From Solirubrobacterales bacterium (GTDB taxonomy: Bacteria; Actinomycetota; Thermoleophilia; Solirubrobacterales; Solirubrobacteraceae): a DNA stretch of 12,714 nt. Numbering within the stretch: position 1 is the stretch's first letter; each line of letters opens with the position of its first letter. The notes beneath the pieces were generated by a model that was given only the letters and a program-made list of their open reading frames with translations, made no database searches and was not told the DNA's origin. Of the stretch, positions 1 to 7,384 are shown piece after piece. The translations under genes were made by a program, and so were the position numbers. The stretch lies in contig JACRMD010000063.1 in the NCBI GenBank assembly GCA_016215085.1, positions 1-12,714 on the forward strand, read 5' to 3'.

Positions 1-548
1 GCGTCGTCGCCGCCGGGGCGGGGCGCATCCAGCGACGTCGCGCGCATGCCCTGCTGGGCCTGCAGCGCCTCGAGCACCTGCTCGTCGTCGAGCTCGAGCG
101 CCTGGCCGATCTCGCGGACCGACGGGCTGCGGCCCAGGCGCGAGGTCAGCTCGGTGCGGATCTTGTCCACCTCCAGCGCGCGCTCCTGCAGCTCGCGCGG
201 CGGGCGCACGGACCAGCAGCGGTCGCGGAAGTGCCGGCGCAGCTCGCCGACGATCGTCGGGACGGCGAAGCTCGAGAAGGCGATGCCGCGCGCGGGGTCG
301 AAGCGGTCGATCGCCTTGAGCAGGCCGAGGCTGGCGACCTGCAGCAGGTCGTCGAAGGGCTCCTCGGCCTTGCGGTAACGCTTGGCGATCGAGCGCGCCA
401 GCGGCAGGAAGCGCTCGACGAGCGCCTCGCGCAGCATGGGGTCGTGCGTCTCGGCGTAGGCGGCAAGCATCTGCGCATCCGAGCGCGGCGCGAGCGTGGC
501 AGCCCGCGCCTCCCGCTCCTCGGTCTGGACCGTGGGGGTGGCCGTCAT
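1..548 (-). CDS. RNA polymerase sigma factor, SigB/SigF/SigG (sigma-70 group 3) family, 3' end off window
   Basis: The frame opens with ATG at 548 and runs 182 codons to the left edge without a stop, so the C-terminal part (region 4) is missing. Residues about 45-112 are a well-conserved sigma region 2: FLPLARSIAKRYR, then FDDLLQVASLGLLKAIDRFD (core binding and -10 recognition), then FSSFAVPTIVGELRRHFRD. After it comes CWSVRPPRELQE, typical of the SigB/SigF stress and sporulation group rather than the housekeeping sigma. Residues about 120-165 look like region 3 (RLGRSPSVREIGQAL). Such factors redirect RNA polymerase to stress-regulon promoters and are usually held by an RsbW-type anti-sigma factor, which is not visible here. 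The gene is divergent from the GGDEF-EAL gene. No strong Shine-Dalgarno precedes the ATG. The family is secure; the exact sigma and its regulon are not. Confidence 0.93.
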   Translation of the reverse strand, partial: MTATPTVQTEEREARAATLAPRSDAQMLAAYAETHDPMLREALVERFLPLARSIAKRYRKAEEPFDDLLQVASLGLLKAIDRFDPARGIAFSSFAVPTIVGELRRHFRDRCWSVRPPRELQERALEVDKIRTELTSRLGRSPSVREIGQALELDDEQVLEALQAQQGMRATSLDAPRPGGDD

Positions 549-558
549 GACCCTCGAC

Positions 559-584
559 GTTCCCGAGCCCCCATGCCGGTAAAC
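559..584 (-). promoter_or_regulatory. Candidate SigB/SigF-type promoter of the sigma gene
   Basis: On the minus strand GTTT (584-581) is followed after 16 nt by GGGAAC (564-559). This resembles the SigB/SigF-class pattern GTTT-N14-16-GGGTAT. It lies 10 nt before the ATG, so the transcript would be nearly leaderless. Autoregulation is known for this family, but here it is only an inference from the match. Confidence 0.42.
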
Positions 585-600
585 GGGGGGCTGGCCGCAC

Positions 601-690
601 TCCGGACCGGCGTCCGGATCGTGATGCCGCCCCACATCGCATGGCACCGGAAAGCCGTCCGACAGCGGCAACACGCCAACGTGGTCGGAC
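601..690. repeat. Two inverted repeats in the divergent sigma / GGDEF-EAL intergenic region
   Basis: TCCGGAC (601-607) and GTCCGGA (612-618) form a 7-bp inverted repeat with a 4-nt spacer. GTCCGAC (657-663) and GTCGGAC (684-690) form a second with a 20-nt spacer. Both contain the pentamer GTCCG/CGGAC, so four copies sit between the two divergent genes. They could be operator half-sites or leader hairpins of the downstream plus-strand gene. No regulator is identified. Nothing else is recognised in 585-705. Confidence 0.35.
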
Positions 691-705
691 CACCGACTCA
701 AGCGA

Positions 706-3477
706 TTGCTGAGCAGCGTCGATCATCTACCGGCAGTGTCGGGCGACGCAACGCATCGCAGCCCGGACGGCGGCGTTCGCGCCGCCGTGCTCTCCGACGT
801 CCTCAGCCAGGTCGCCGCGGCGAGCCGGAACCCGATGGACATGCTCGACGTGGCCGCCCGGCTGCTCACCGAGCACCTCGGCGACGGGGCCAACATCCGC
901 ATCGTCTCCCCCGACGGCCGGGTCCTGCTGCCGGGCGCCGCCCGGCACCGCAAGCCCCATGCCGAGGAGCTCTCCCGCCGGCTGATCGCCGAGTCGCCGC
1001 AGGGCGTCGACGAGGGCGTCGGCGGCCAGGTCATCGCCACCGGCACGCCGTACCTCGCGCGGCACATGCCGCCGGACGGGCAGCCGGTCGCCGAGCGCTA
1101 CCGGCAGTACATCGACGAGGTCGGCTACGGCTCGCTGATCGTCGTGCCGCTGCGCAGCCGCGGGCGGGTGCTCGGCGTGCTCACCGTCGCGCGCGACCGC
1201 GGCAGCGCGCCGTACGCCGACGAGGACCTCCGGTTCGCGGTCGAGGTGGGCGAGCGCGTCGGCCTGCTCTTCGACAACGCGCGCCTGGCCGAGCGCGACC
1301 GCATGCACGCGGCGATGCTGGCCCACGTCGACGCCGCGGTGGTGGCGACCGACCTCGACGAGCGGATCACCGTCTGGAACGAGGCGGCGCAGCGGTTGTT
1401 CGGCTGGGAGCCGCACGAGGCGCTGGGCCACAGCACCCGCGAGCTGCTGCTGGCCGCGCCCCTGCCCGACCACGACGCCGTCCGCGACCGCGTCGTCGAC
1501 GAGGGCTCGGCCGGCGGCCGGCTGCGGCTGCGCACGCGCGAGGGGGCGACGTTCCTGGCCGACGTGCAGACCAGCACGGTGCGCGACGAGGCCGGCGAGC
1601 CCAGCGGCTTCGTCTCGGTCATCACCGACCTCACCGAGCGCCTGGCGCTCATCGACCAGCTCCAGGGCCGAGCGGCGCAGCAGTCCGCCGTGGCGGCGCT
1701 CGGCGAGCGCGCGCTGGAGAGCGAGGACCCCGGCGCGCTGCTCGACCACGCCGTCGAGGTGGTGCGCGACACGCTGGGCGTCGACCTCGCCGCGATGCTC
1801 GAGCTCGAGCCCGGCGGGCGCACGTTCATGATCCGGGCGGGCGTCGGCTTCGAGCCGGGGATCGTGCGCAGCGCGTCGGTCCCCGCCGGGTGGCACGACA
1901 CGCAGGCCGGCTTCACCTTCACCTCGCGCGAGCCGGTCATCACCGACGACGCGATCACCGAACGGCGCTTCGCGCGGTCGGAGATCCTCGCCCGCCACGG
2001 GATCCGGTCCGGCGTCACCGTCGTCGTGCAGGGCCGCGGCGGCCCGCACGGCATCCTCGGCGCCTACAGCCGCGACGTCGCGGCCTTCTCGCCCGACGAG
2101 GTCACGTTCCTGCAGTCGGTGGCCAACGTGCTCGGCGACGCCCTGGACCGCTGGAGCGCGGAGATGGAGACGCTGCGCCGCAGCCTCCACGACGCGCTGA
2201 CCGGGCTCCCCAACCGCTCGCTGGTCCTCGACCGCCTCGGCCACGCGCTCGAGCGCGCCGGACGCTCGGCGGGCGGGGTCGCGCTGCTCTTCCTCGACGT
2301 CGACCACTTCAAGCACGTCAACGACAGCTTCGGCCACGGCGCCGGCGACGAGCTGCTCATCCAGGTCGCCGATCGCCTGCGCCACGCGGTGCGCCCGGCC
2401 GACACCGTCGGGCGCTTCGGCGGCGACGAGTTCGTCGTGCTCTGCGAGGACGTCCTGGACGAGACGATGGCGATGGCCATCGCGGCGCGGCTGGCCGCGG
2501 TCTTCGCCCAGCCGTTCGCGCTCGGCGGCGACGAGCACCACGTGGGCGCGAGCATCGGCATCGTGCTGCGCCAGGGCGAGGAGGACGCGGAGGCGCTGCT
2601 GCGCGACGCCGACGCGGCCATGTACCGCGCCAAGGAGCGGGGCCGCGGGCGGGTCGAGCTCTTCGACGCCGGGATGCGCGACCGCGCCGAGGGCCGCGTG
2701 CGCGTCGAGACCGGGTTGCGGCGCGGCATCGACGCCGGCGAGCTCGAGGTCCACTACCAGCCGATCGCCGACCTCGGCAGCGGCTGCGTGGCGGCGGTCG
2801 AGGCGCTCGTGCGCTGGCGCCACCCCGAGCGCGGCCTGCTCGCGCCGAGCGAGTTCATCCCGGTGGCCGAGGACACCGGGCTCATCGTCCCGCTCGGCCG
2901 GCGCGTGCTCGAGGTGGCCTGCCTGCAGGCCGCGGCCTGGACGCAGGAGCGCGCGGGCCGCCCGACCGTGCCGGTCCACGTCAACCTCGCCCCGCGCCAG
3001 CTCCAGGACCAGGCGCTGGTCGAGACGGTCGCGGCGACGCTCGCCGCGACGGGCGCGCCGCCCGAGGCGCTCGTGCTCGAGGTGACCGAGAGCTCGCTGG
3101 TCGAGCGCGGCGGCATGCGCGAGCACACGCTCGAGCGCCTGCGCGACCTCGGGGTCGGCCTCGCGCTGGACGACTTCGGCACGGGCTGGTCGTCGCTGGC
3201 CTACCTCGCGCGGCTCCCGATCACCGGCCTGAAGGTCGACCGCTCGTTCGTCGCGGGGATGGAGCAGGGCCTGGCCCCCATCACCGACGCCATCGTCCGC
3301 ATGGCGTTCGCGCTCGGCCTCGACGTCGTCGCCGAGGGCATCGAGACCGAGGAGCAGCTGCGGGCCGTGCGCCGGCTGGGCTGCGGGCTCGGCCAGGGCT
3401 TCCTGCTGGCGCGGCCGCTGCCGGCGGCCGAGGCCACGGAGCTCGTGGTGGCGGCCGAGCCGCCGTTCGTGCGCTAG
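706..3477 (+). CDS. Bifunctional GAF-PAS-GAF-GGDEF-EAL cyclic-di-GMP turnover protein
   Basis: A 923-aa soluble protein with no signal peptide or membrane segment. Domains in order: GAF about 35-195; PAS about 200-315, ending in the PAC-like DLTERLALIDQL; second GAF about 325-480; GGDEF about 488-655; EAL about 670-915. The cyclase motif RFGGDEF is intact (GGDEF 572-576). An RxxD inhibitory site (RPAD, 563-566) lies exactly five residues before it, suggesting product feedback. The phosphodiesterase side keeps EAL (699-701), VHVNLAPRQL, LEVTES, DDFGTG (from 822), LKVDRSF and AEGIET, so its metal-binding and catalytic residues all appear present. The protein could therefore both make and hydrolyse c-di-GMP, with GAF/PAS sensing setting the balance; the ligands are unknown. 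The start is uncertain: TTG 706 lacks an SD, and GTG 736, GTG 787 or ATG 832 would keep all domains. The stop shares a CTAG with the convergent arfB-like gene. Confidence 0.95.
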   Translation: MLSSVDHLPAVSGDATHRSPDGGVRAAVLSDVLSQVAAASRNPMDMLDVAARLLTEHLGDGANIRIVSPDGRVLLPGAARHRKPHAEELSRRLIAESPQGVDEGVGGQVIATGTPYLARHMPPDGQPVAERYRQYIDEVGYGSLIVVPLRSRGRVLGVLTVARDRGSAPYADEDLRFAVEVGERVGLLFDNARLAERDRMHAAMLAHVDAAVVATDLDERITVWNEAAQRLFGWEPHEALGHSTRELLLAAPLPDHDAVRDRVVDEGSAGGRLRLRTREGATFLADVQTSTVRDEAGEPSGFVSVITDLTERLALIDQLQGRAAQQSAVAALGERALESEDPGALLDHAVEVVRDTLGVDLAAMLELEPGGRTFMIRAGVGFEPGIVRSASVPAGWHDTQAGFTFTSREPVITDDAITERRFARSEILARHGIRSGVTVVVQGRGGPHGILGAYSRDVAAFSPDEVTFLQSVANVLGDALDRWSAEMETLRRSLHDALTGLPNRSLVLDRLGHALERAGRSAGGVALLFLDVDHFKHVNDSFGHGAGDELLIQVADRLRHAVRPADTVGRFGGDEFVVLCEDVLDETMAMAIAARLAAVFAQPFALGGDEHHVGASIGIVLRQGEEDAEALLRDADAAMYRAKERGRGRVELFDAGMRDRAEGRVRVETGLRRGIDAGELEVHYQPIADLGSGCVAAVEALVRWRHPERGLLAPSEFIPVAEDTGLIVPLGRRVLEVACLQAAAWTQERAGRPTVPVHVNLAPRQLQDQALVETVAATLAATGAPPEALVLEVTESSLVERGGMREHTLERLRDLGVGLALDDFGTGWSSLAYLARLPITGLKVDRSFVAGMEQGLAPITDAIVRMAFALGLDVVAEGIETEEQLRAVRRLGCGLGQGFLLARPLPAAEATELVVAAEPPFVR

Positions 3478-3866
3478 TCCTCGCCCGCCGGGCGCTGCCG
3501 GCCGCGCTTGACGTCGGCGCGGCGCCGCTTGGACTCGGCCCGCCGGCGGCGCGACGCCTTGGTGGGCTTGGTGGCCGTGCGCGCCTTGGGGACGTGCAGC
3601 GCGCGCTCGACGCGTTCCTGCAGCCGTTGGAGCGCGAGCTCGCGGTTGCGCGCCTGGCTGCGCGCGTCCTGGGCGACGGCGCGGACGACCGGCCCGTAGC
3701 GGGCCGTCACACGGCGCTTCTGCTCGTCGGTGAGGACCGCCGACGCGGTGACGTCGAAGCTGGCCTCGATCCGCGAGGCGGTGACGTTGGCGTGCTGGCC
3801 GCCGGGTCCCGACGAGCGGCTGGCGCGGAAGACCACCTCCTCGGGCGGCACGCGCCGGGCACTCAT
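3474..3866 (-). CDS. arfB: Peptidyl-tRNA hydrolase ArfB (YaeJ/ICT1-type ribosome rescue factor)
   Basis: A 130-aa protein of normal length for ArfB, too short to be RF1 or RF2. The catalytic loop SSGPGGQHANVTASRIE carries GGQ at 22-24. There are no codon-recognition domains. The C-terminal tail (about 94-124), with KPTKASRRRR and KRRRADVKRGR, is the basic extension that in this family enters the empty mRNA channel of ribosomes stalled without a stop codon; GGQ then releases the peptide. The ATG at 3866 has GAGGA nine nt upstream. It overlaps the TGA of the upstream RTX gene as ATGA once that gene's frame is repaired, so translational coupling is likely. Its TAG overlaps the convergent GGDEF-EAL stop in one CTAG palindrome (3474-3477). 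Family identity is clear; co-expression with a secreted RTX protein has no obvious functional logic. Confidence 0.93.
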   Translation of the reverse strand: MSARRVPPEEVVFRASRSSGPGGQHANVTASRIEASFDVTASAVLTDEQKRRVTARYGPVVRAVAQDARSQARNRELALQRLQERVERALHVPKARTATKPTKASRRRRAESKRRRADVKRGRQRPAGED

Positions 3867-6168
3867 CGCCGCACGTCCTCGCAGTCGCGCGCGACGCGGT
3901 CGGCCGCGTCGGCGAGCACGACGTCGCGGCCCGGGCCCCGCAGCGGACCTCGTCGGCCTCGCCGCGGACCACGTTGATGCGGTCGTAGCCCGAGCCGCCG
4001 GCCACCACGTCGGGCCCGAAGTTCCCGTAGAGGTCGTCGTTGCCGCCGCCGCCCGAGATGCGGTCTGCGCCGCGGTCGCCGGTGATGTGGTCGTCGCCGT
4101 CGTCGCCGAAGAGGCGGTCGTCGTTGGAGCGGCCGGCGATCGTGTCGTCGCCCGCCCCGCCGTGGACCTCGTCCTTGCCCCACTCGCCGTCGAGGTAGTC
4201 GTCGCCGCCCCCGCCGAAGATGCGGTCGTCGCCCTGCTTGCCGAAGACCGAGTCGGGGCCCGGCGTGCCGCGCAGGAGGTCGTCGCCCTCGGTGCCGCGG
4301 ACGATCGAGGCGGGCTCCTCGCCGGTCGCCGTCTCGGCGGGCACCGGCGTGACCGTCTCGCAGTTGACGAGGCGGTCGCGCCCCGGGACCTCCTGCTCGA
4401 CCAGGACGGTGTCGTTGCCGTCGCCGCAGTCGACCTCGTCGGCGCTGTCGTCGGCGGCGCGGATGACGTCATCGCCCGGGCCGCCGTCGAGCAGGTCGGG
4501 GCCGGGGCCGCCGACCACCGTGTCGGCGCCGTCGTCGCCGAAGACCTCGTCCTCGCCCGAGCCGCCGTCGACCACGTCGCCGCCCTGGCCGCCCTCGACG
4601 CTGTCGTCGCCCGCCCCGCCGAGGACGGTGTCCTTGCCGTTGTTGCCCTGCAGGAGGTCGCGGGCGGTGCCGCCGTCGACCGTGTCGTCGCCGTCGCCGC
4701 CGCTGATGTTCTCCGTGCCGCTCTCGCCGTAGAGCTGGTCGTCGCCGGCGTTGCCCTGCATGATCCGGTCCGAGCCGCGGCCGCCGTGGACGACGTCGTT
4801 GCCGGGCCCGCCGATCAGGCGCGCGTCGTTGCCGAAGACGCCGCCTTCGATGCGGTCGTCGCCCTCCTCGCCGAAGATGCGGTCGTCGCCCGCGCCGCCG
4901 TCGAGGCGGTCGTCGCCCGCGCCGCCGTGGATGCGGTCGTCGCCCGTGCCGCCGAGGCCCTCGTCGGCGCCGTCCTCGGCCGACACGCGGTCGTTGCCCG
5001 AGCCGGCGACGATGCGGTCGTCGCCCGGGCCGCCGCGCAGGTCGTCGTCGTAGGGGCCGCCGTCCAGCGCGTCCCGGCCGTCGCCGCCGAGCAGCCGGTC
5101 GTTGTCGCGGCCGCCGGCCAGGCGGTCGTCGCCCCCGAGGCCCTCGAGCAGGTCGCGCCCGCGCGTGCCGAGCAGGACGTCGGCGTTCTCGGTGCCGCGC
5201 AGCAGGGCCATGCCCGGCTGCACGACCACGCCCTGCGGCGTGACCCCCGGCAGCGGCACGGTGCCGAGGCGCCGGTGCGCGAGCGGGCTGGCGAGCGAGA
5301 GCGTCGCGGCGCCGCGGTCGGCGACGTAGACCCGGATGCCGTCGGGCGACCAGGCGGGCATGCCCGGGCCGCGGCCCGCGCGGAACCCGTGCACGGCGCC
5401 GGTGGGGACGTCGACGATCGCCGCGCGCGTGCCGCCCGCCCGGGCGCCGACGGCCAGGCGCGCGCCGTCGGGCGACGCGGCCACCCCGCCGCCGGCGCCC
5501 GCGCCGAGCTTGACGCCCTTGCCGGCCTTCTTCCCGCCCGGGGTGATGGTCCGCAGCCGGCCGCGGGCGCTCACCCACAGCCGGCCGCCCGCGAACGCGG
5601 CGCCGGTCGCGCCCGGCACCTTGACGCGCCGCAGCAGCCGGCCCGCGGTGAGCGAGACCACCGCGACCCGCCCGCCGGCCAGCGGGATCCCGGCGAGGGT
5701 GCCGTCGCGCGAGATCGCCAGCCCGAGGGCGCGCCCCTTGAGGCCGATGGCGCGGCGCGCGCGGCTGCCGCCCTCCAGCACGTGCAGCTCGCGCCCGGCG
5801 GCGGCGTAGACCGTGGCGCCGCCCGGCGAGACGCCGAGCGCCACCGGCGGCGCGGGGAGCGTCGCGGCGGCGCCGTCCTGCGCGGCGAAGCCGCCGGCGC
5901 CGGGCGGCGTGGGCACCGAGCCGTCCAGCGCGATCGTGACGACCTGCGCGCCGGCGGCGACGTACGCGCGGCGCCCGTCGGGCGAGGTCACGACGTCCGC
6001 GGTCGGGCCGCCGGTCGCGATCCGGCTCCACTCCTTGTTCGTGGCCGCGTCGAGCAGCACGAGGTCGGGCGTGCCGGTCGCGACCAGCGCGAAGCGCGCG
6101 CCCGCGGCGGCGGGCACGACGAGCAGCGCGGCGAGCGCGAGGGGCAGCGCCTTGCGGAGCACCCGCAC
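3863..6168 (-). CDS. Secreted beta-propeller / RTX (hemolysin-type calcium-binding) repeat protein, frame broken near its 3' end
   Basis: From GTG 6168 the product has a Sec signal peptide (RKALPLALAALLVVP, likely cleaved near AAAGA, residues 20-24). A WD40/YVTN-like beta-propeller spans about 26-320, with repeated SPDG...YVA blades. Tandem GGxGxDxU nonapeptides follow in two blocks, about 322-600 and 622-744. RTX nonapeptides bind Ca2+ and fold into a parallel beta-roll outside the cell. Each block ends in a cysteine cap; block 1 ends EVDCGDGND...DRLVNCE. Block 2 reaches EVRCG, but its matching cap, PGRDVVLADAADRVARDCE, is in the -1 frame. In that frame the gene stops at TGA 3865-3863, overlapping the arfB ATG; uncorrected, the frame runs on antisense to position 727. 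Corrected length is about 768 aa. The start is uncertain (GTG 6162 or 6201 are alternatives; no SD). No protease or lipase domain is visible, so the role is unknown, perhaps surface or matrix. Confidence 0.85.
3876..3880 (-). promoter_or_regulatory. Shine-Dalgarno of arfB
   Basis: GAGGA on the minus strand, nine nt before the ATG at 3866 and inside the 3' end of the RTX gene. It fixes the arfB start. Confidence 0.6.
3929..3942 (-). other. Frame-break site in the RTX gene (G run)
   Basis: Minus-strand codons TGC GGG (3942-3937) end the long frame as ...VRCG. The conserved continuation GPGRDVV begins at 3937 in the -1 frame. The run GGGG (3939-3936) before CCCGGG is where the frame must change. 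Either one missing base or two extra G would explain it. No canonical X XXY YYZ slippery heptamer is present, so programmed frameshifting is less likely than an indel or assembly error. Confidence 0.8.
3937..5205 (-). repeat. Tandem RTX nonapeptide-coding repeats (27-nt period)
   Basis: The region encodes dozens of GGxGxDxU units in two arrays (about 5205-4369 and 4305-3937), separated by a linker rich in Pro, Glu and Thr. At DNA level it shows recurring gtcgtcgcc and gccgccg words at about 27-nt spacing. It is protein-coding repetition and a likely source of assembly indels. Confidence 0.9.
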
Positions 6169-6244
6169 AGGATGGCGGACGCGCGCCCGCGATCCCGCCA
6201 CGGCCGTTGCACGAGCGTCGCCGCCCGCGCCCGCGCCCGCGAAC

Positions 6245-6287
6245 GAGTGCAACGAAAGCCGGGATAGTTCCGGCTTTCGTTGCACTC
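6245..6287. repeat. Perfect 18-bp inverted repeat with 7-nt loop between divergent RTX and PLD-like genes
   Basis: GAGTGCAACGAAAGCCGG (6245-6262) is the exact reverse complement of 6270-6287, with GATAGTT between. It lies upstream of both flanking genes (RTX minus start about 6168, PLD-like plus start 6329), so it terminates neither. The 8-mer CGTTGCAC from its arms also occurs alone at 6205-6212. Options are a long operator, a dispersed palindromic (REP/MITE-like) element, or a structured 5' leader. The rest of the gap (6169-6244) has a short CCCGCG hexamer run at about 6224-6240 and nothing else recognised. Confidence 0.85.
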
Positions 6288-6313
6288 ACCGGCCGGCGGT
6301 CCGGCGGCGCGGG

Positions 6314-6319
6314 TAGATT
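6314..6319 (+). promoter_or_regulatory. Candidate -10 element for the PLD-like gene
   Basis: TAGATT lies 9 nt before the ATG at 6329, so transcription would start at or just before the start codon. It is the loop of a small inverted repeat, GCGCGGG (6307-6313) / CCCGCGC (6321-6327). No convincing -35 is seen. Confidence 0.4.
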
Positions 6320-6328
6320 GCCCGCGCG

Positions 6329-7384
6329 ATGGACGGCCCGGTCGCCCTGCGCGCGCTCACAGACGGCGGCCAGAGCGCCGAGGAGGTCGCGTCCGCCGTC
6401 GTCGGCTTCCTCGGCACGGCGCACACGAGCCTCGACCTCGCGCTCTACGACGTCCGCCTCCCCGGCCCGGTCGGCGACGCCGTGGCGGGGGCGCTGAAGG
6501 CGGCCCACGGCCGCGGCGTGCAGGTGCGCATCGCCTACAACGTGGACGACGTCCGGCGCGTGCCCGTGCCCCCGCCGGCCTCGACGCAGCCCGAGATCCT
6601 GGCCGAGCTCGGCCTGCCGCTGCGCGGCGTCGGCGGCGAGCCCGACCTCATGCACCACAAGTACGTCGTGCGCGACGGCACCGCGGTGTGGACCGGGTCG
6701 ATGAACTGGACGCTGGACTCGTGGACGCGCCAGGAGAACGTCGTCGCCGTCGTCGAGTCCGCGGCGGTCGCCGCCGCCTACCACCGCGACTTCGAGGAGC
6801 TGTGGCGCCACGGGCGCGTCGAGGGCACCGGCGAGTGGGACGTGCGCCCGGTCGAGCTCGACGGCGGCACCGTGCGGCCGTGGTTCTGCCCGGGCCGGGG
6901 CGAGGCGCTGGCCCACCGGATCGCCAAGGCAATCGGCCGCGCACGGCGGCGGGTGCGCATCGCCTCGCCCGTGCTGACCTCCGGCCCCGTGCTCGGCACG
7001 CTGGCGGAGGTGTGCGCCGAGGCGCGCGTGGACGTGACCGGCGTCGTGGACTGGACGCAGGTGCACGAGGTCTTCGGCCAGTGGGGCGCCAACCCGCGCT
7101 CGGCGTGGAAGGGCCCGCTGCTGGCGCGCGTGCTCGAGCAGGCGGCGTTCACCGGCAAGCGCTCGACGCCGTGGGCGCCGGGCGCGCTCCACGACTACAT
7201 GCACGCGAAGGTGACCGTCGCCGACGACGTCGTGTTCGTCGGCTCCTACAACCTGTCGCGCAGCGGCGAGCTCAACGCCGAGAACGTGCTCGAGGTCCAC
7301 CACGCGCCGACCGCCGACGCGATGGCGGCCTTCGTCGACGCGGTCCGCGCGCGCTACCCCGACGTGGTGCCGCCGCCGTCCTGA
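6329..7384 (+). CDS. Phospholipase D-like protein with two HKD motifs
   Basis: A 351-aa protein with two complete HxKxxxxD motifs: H109/K111/D116 in LMHHKYVVRDGTAVWTGSMNW, and H292/K294/D299 in YMHAKVTVADDVVFVGSYNLS. Each is followed by the GSxN element of the family, so both halves of the active site are present in one chain. In this superfamily the histidines form a covalent phospho-enzyme intermediate and cleave phosphodiesters, either phospholipid headgroups, cardiolipin or nucleic acid. I see no signal peptide or membrane segment, so the protein is probably cytoplasmic or peripheral, and sequence alone does not choose between lipid and nuclease substrates. The ATG at 6329 is supported by the -10-like box just before it; there is no SD. 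The 3' end overlaps the convergent LOG-family gene by 31 nt. Confidence 0.9.
   Translation: MDGPVALRALTDGGQSAEEVASAVVGFLGTAHTSLDLALYDVRLPGPVGDAVAGALKAAHGRGVQVRIAYNVDDVRRVPVPPPASTQPEILAELGLPLRGVGGEPDLMHHKYVVRDGTAVWTGSMNWTLDSWTRQENVVAVVESAAVAAAYHRDFEELWRHGRVEGTGEWDVRPVELDGGTVRPWFCPGRGEALAHRIAKAIGRARRRVRIASPVLTSGPVLGTLAEVCAEARVDVTGVVDWTQVHEVFGQWGANPRSAWKGPLLARVLEQAAFTGKRSTPWAPGALHDYMHAKVTVADDVVFVGSYNLSRSGELNAENVLEVHHAPTADAMAAFVDAVRARYPDVVPPPS

Noticed and set aside
3929..3942. Programmed -1 frameshifting in the RTX gene
   Set aside because: The bases C GGG GCC do not form an X XXY YYZ slippery site, and I see no convincing downstream stimulator. An indel or assembly error is simpler, though not excluded.
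231..3977. A 1248-codon open frame on the plus strand
   Set aside because: It is an Arg/Ala-rich out-of-frame reading of the GGDEF-EAL gene and neighbours, with no domain.
3937..5205. Regular 27-nt repeats that might suggest a CRISPR array
   Set aside because: The units are degenerate, contiguous and in frame, and encode GGxGxDxU nonapeptides; there are no unique spacers.
727..6285. A 1852-codon open frame on the minus strand spanning RTX, arfB and the GGDEF-EAL gene
   Set aside because: Only the 6168-3937 part has RTX and propeller character. Beyond it the frame is antisense to two well-supported genes; high GC makes chance open frames long.
6169..6285. RTX start at GTG 6285, inside the right arm of the palindrome
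   Set aside because: It would put about 39 residues before the signal peptide and read through the inverted repeat. GTG 6168 (or 6162/6201) gives a normal signal peptide.
6245..6287. The palindrome as an intrinsic terminator
   Set aside because: Both neighbouring genes are transcribed away from it, and there is no U tract next to either arm.
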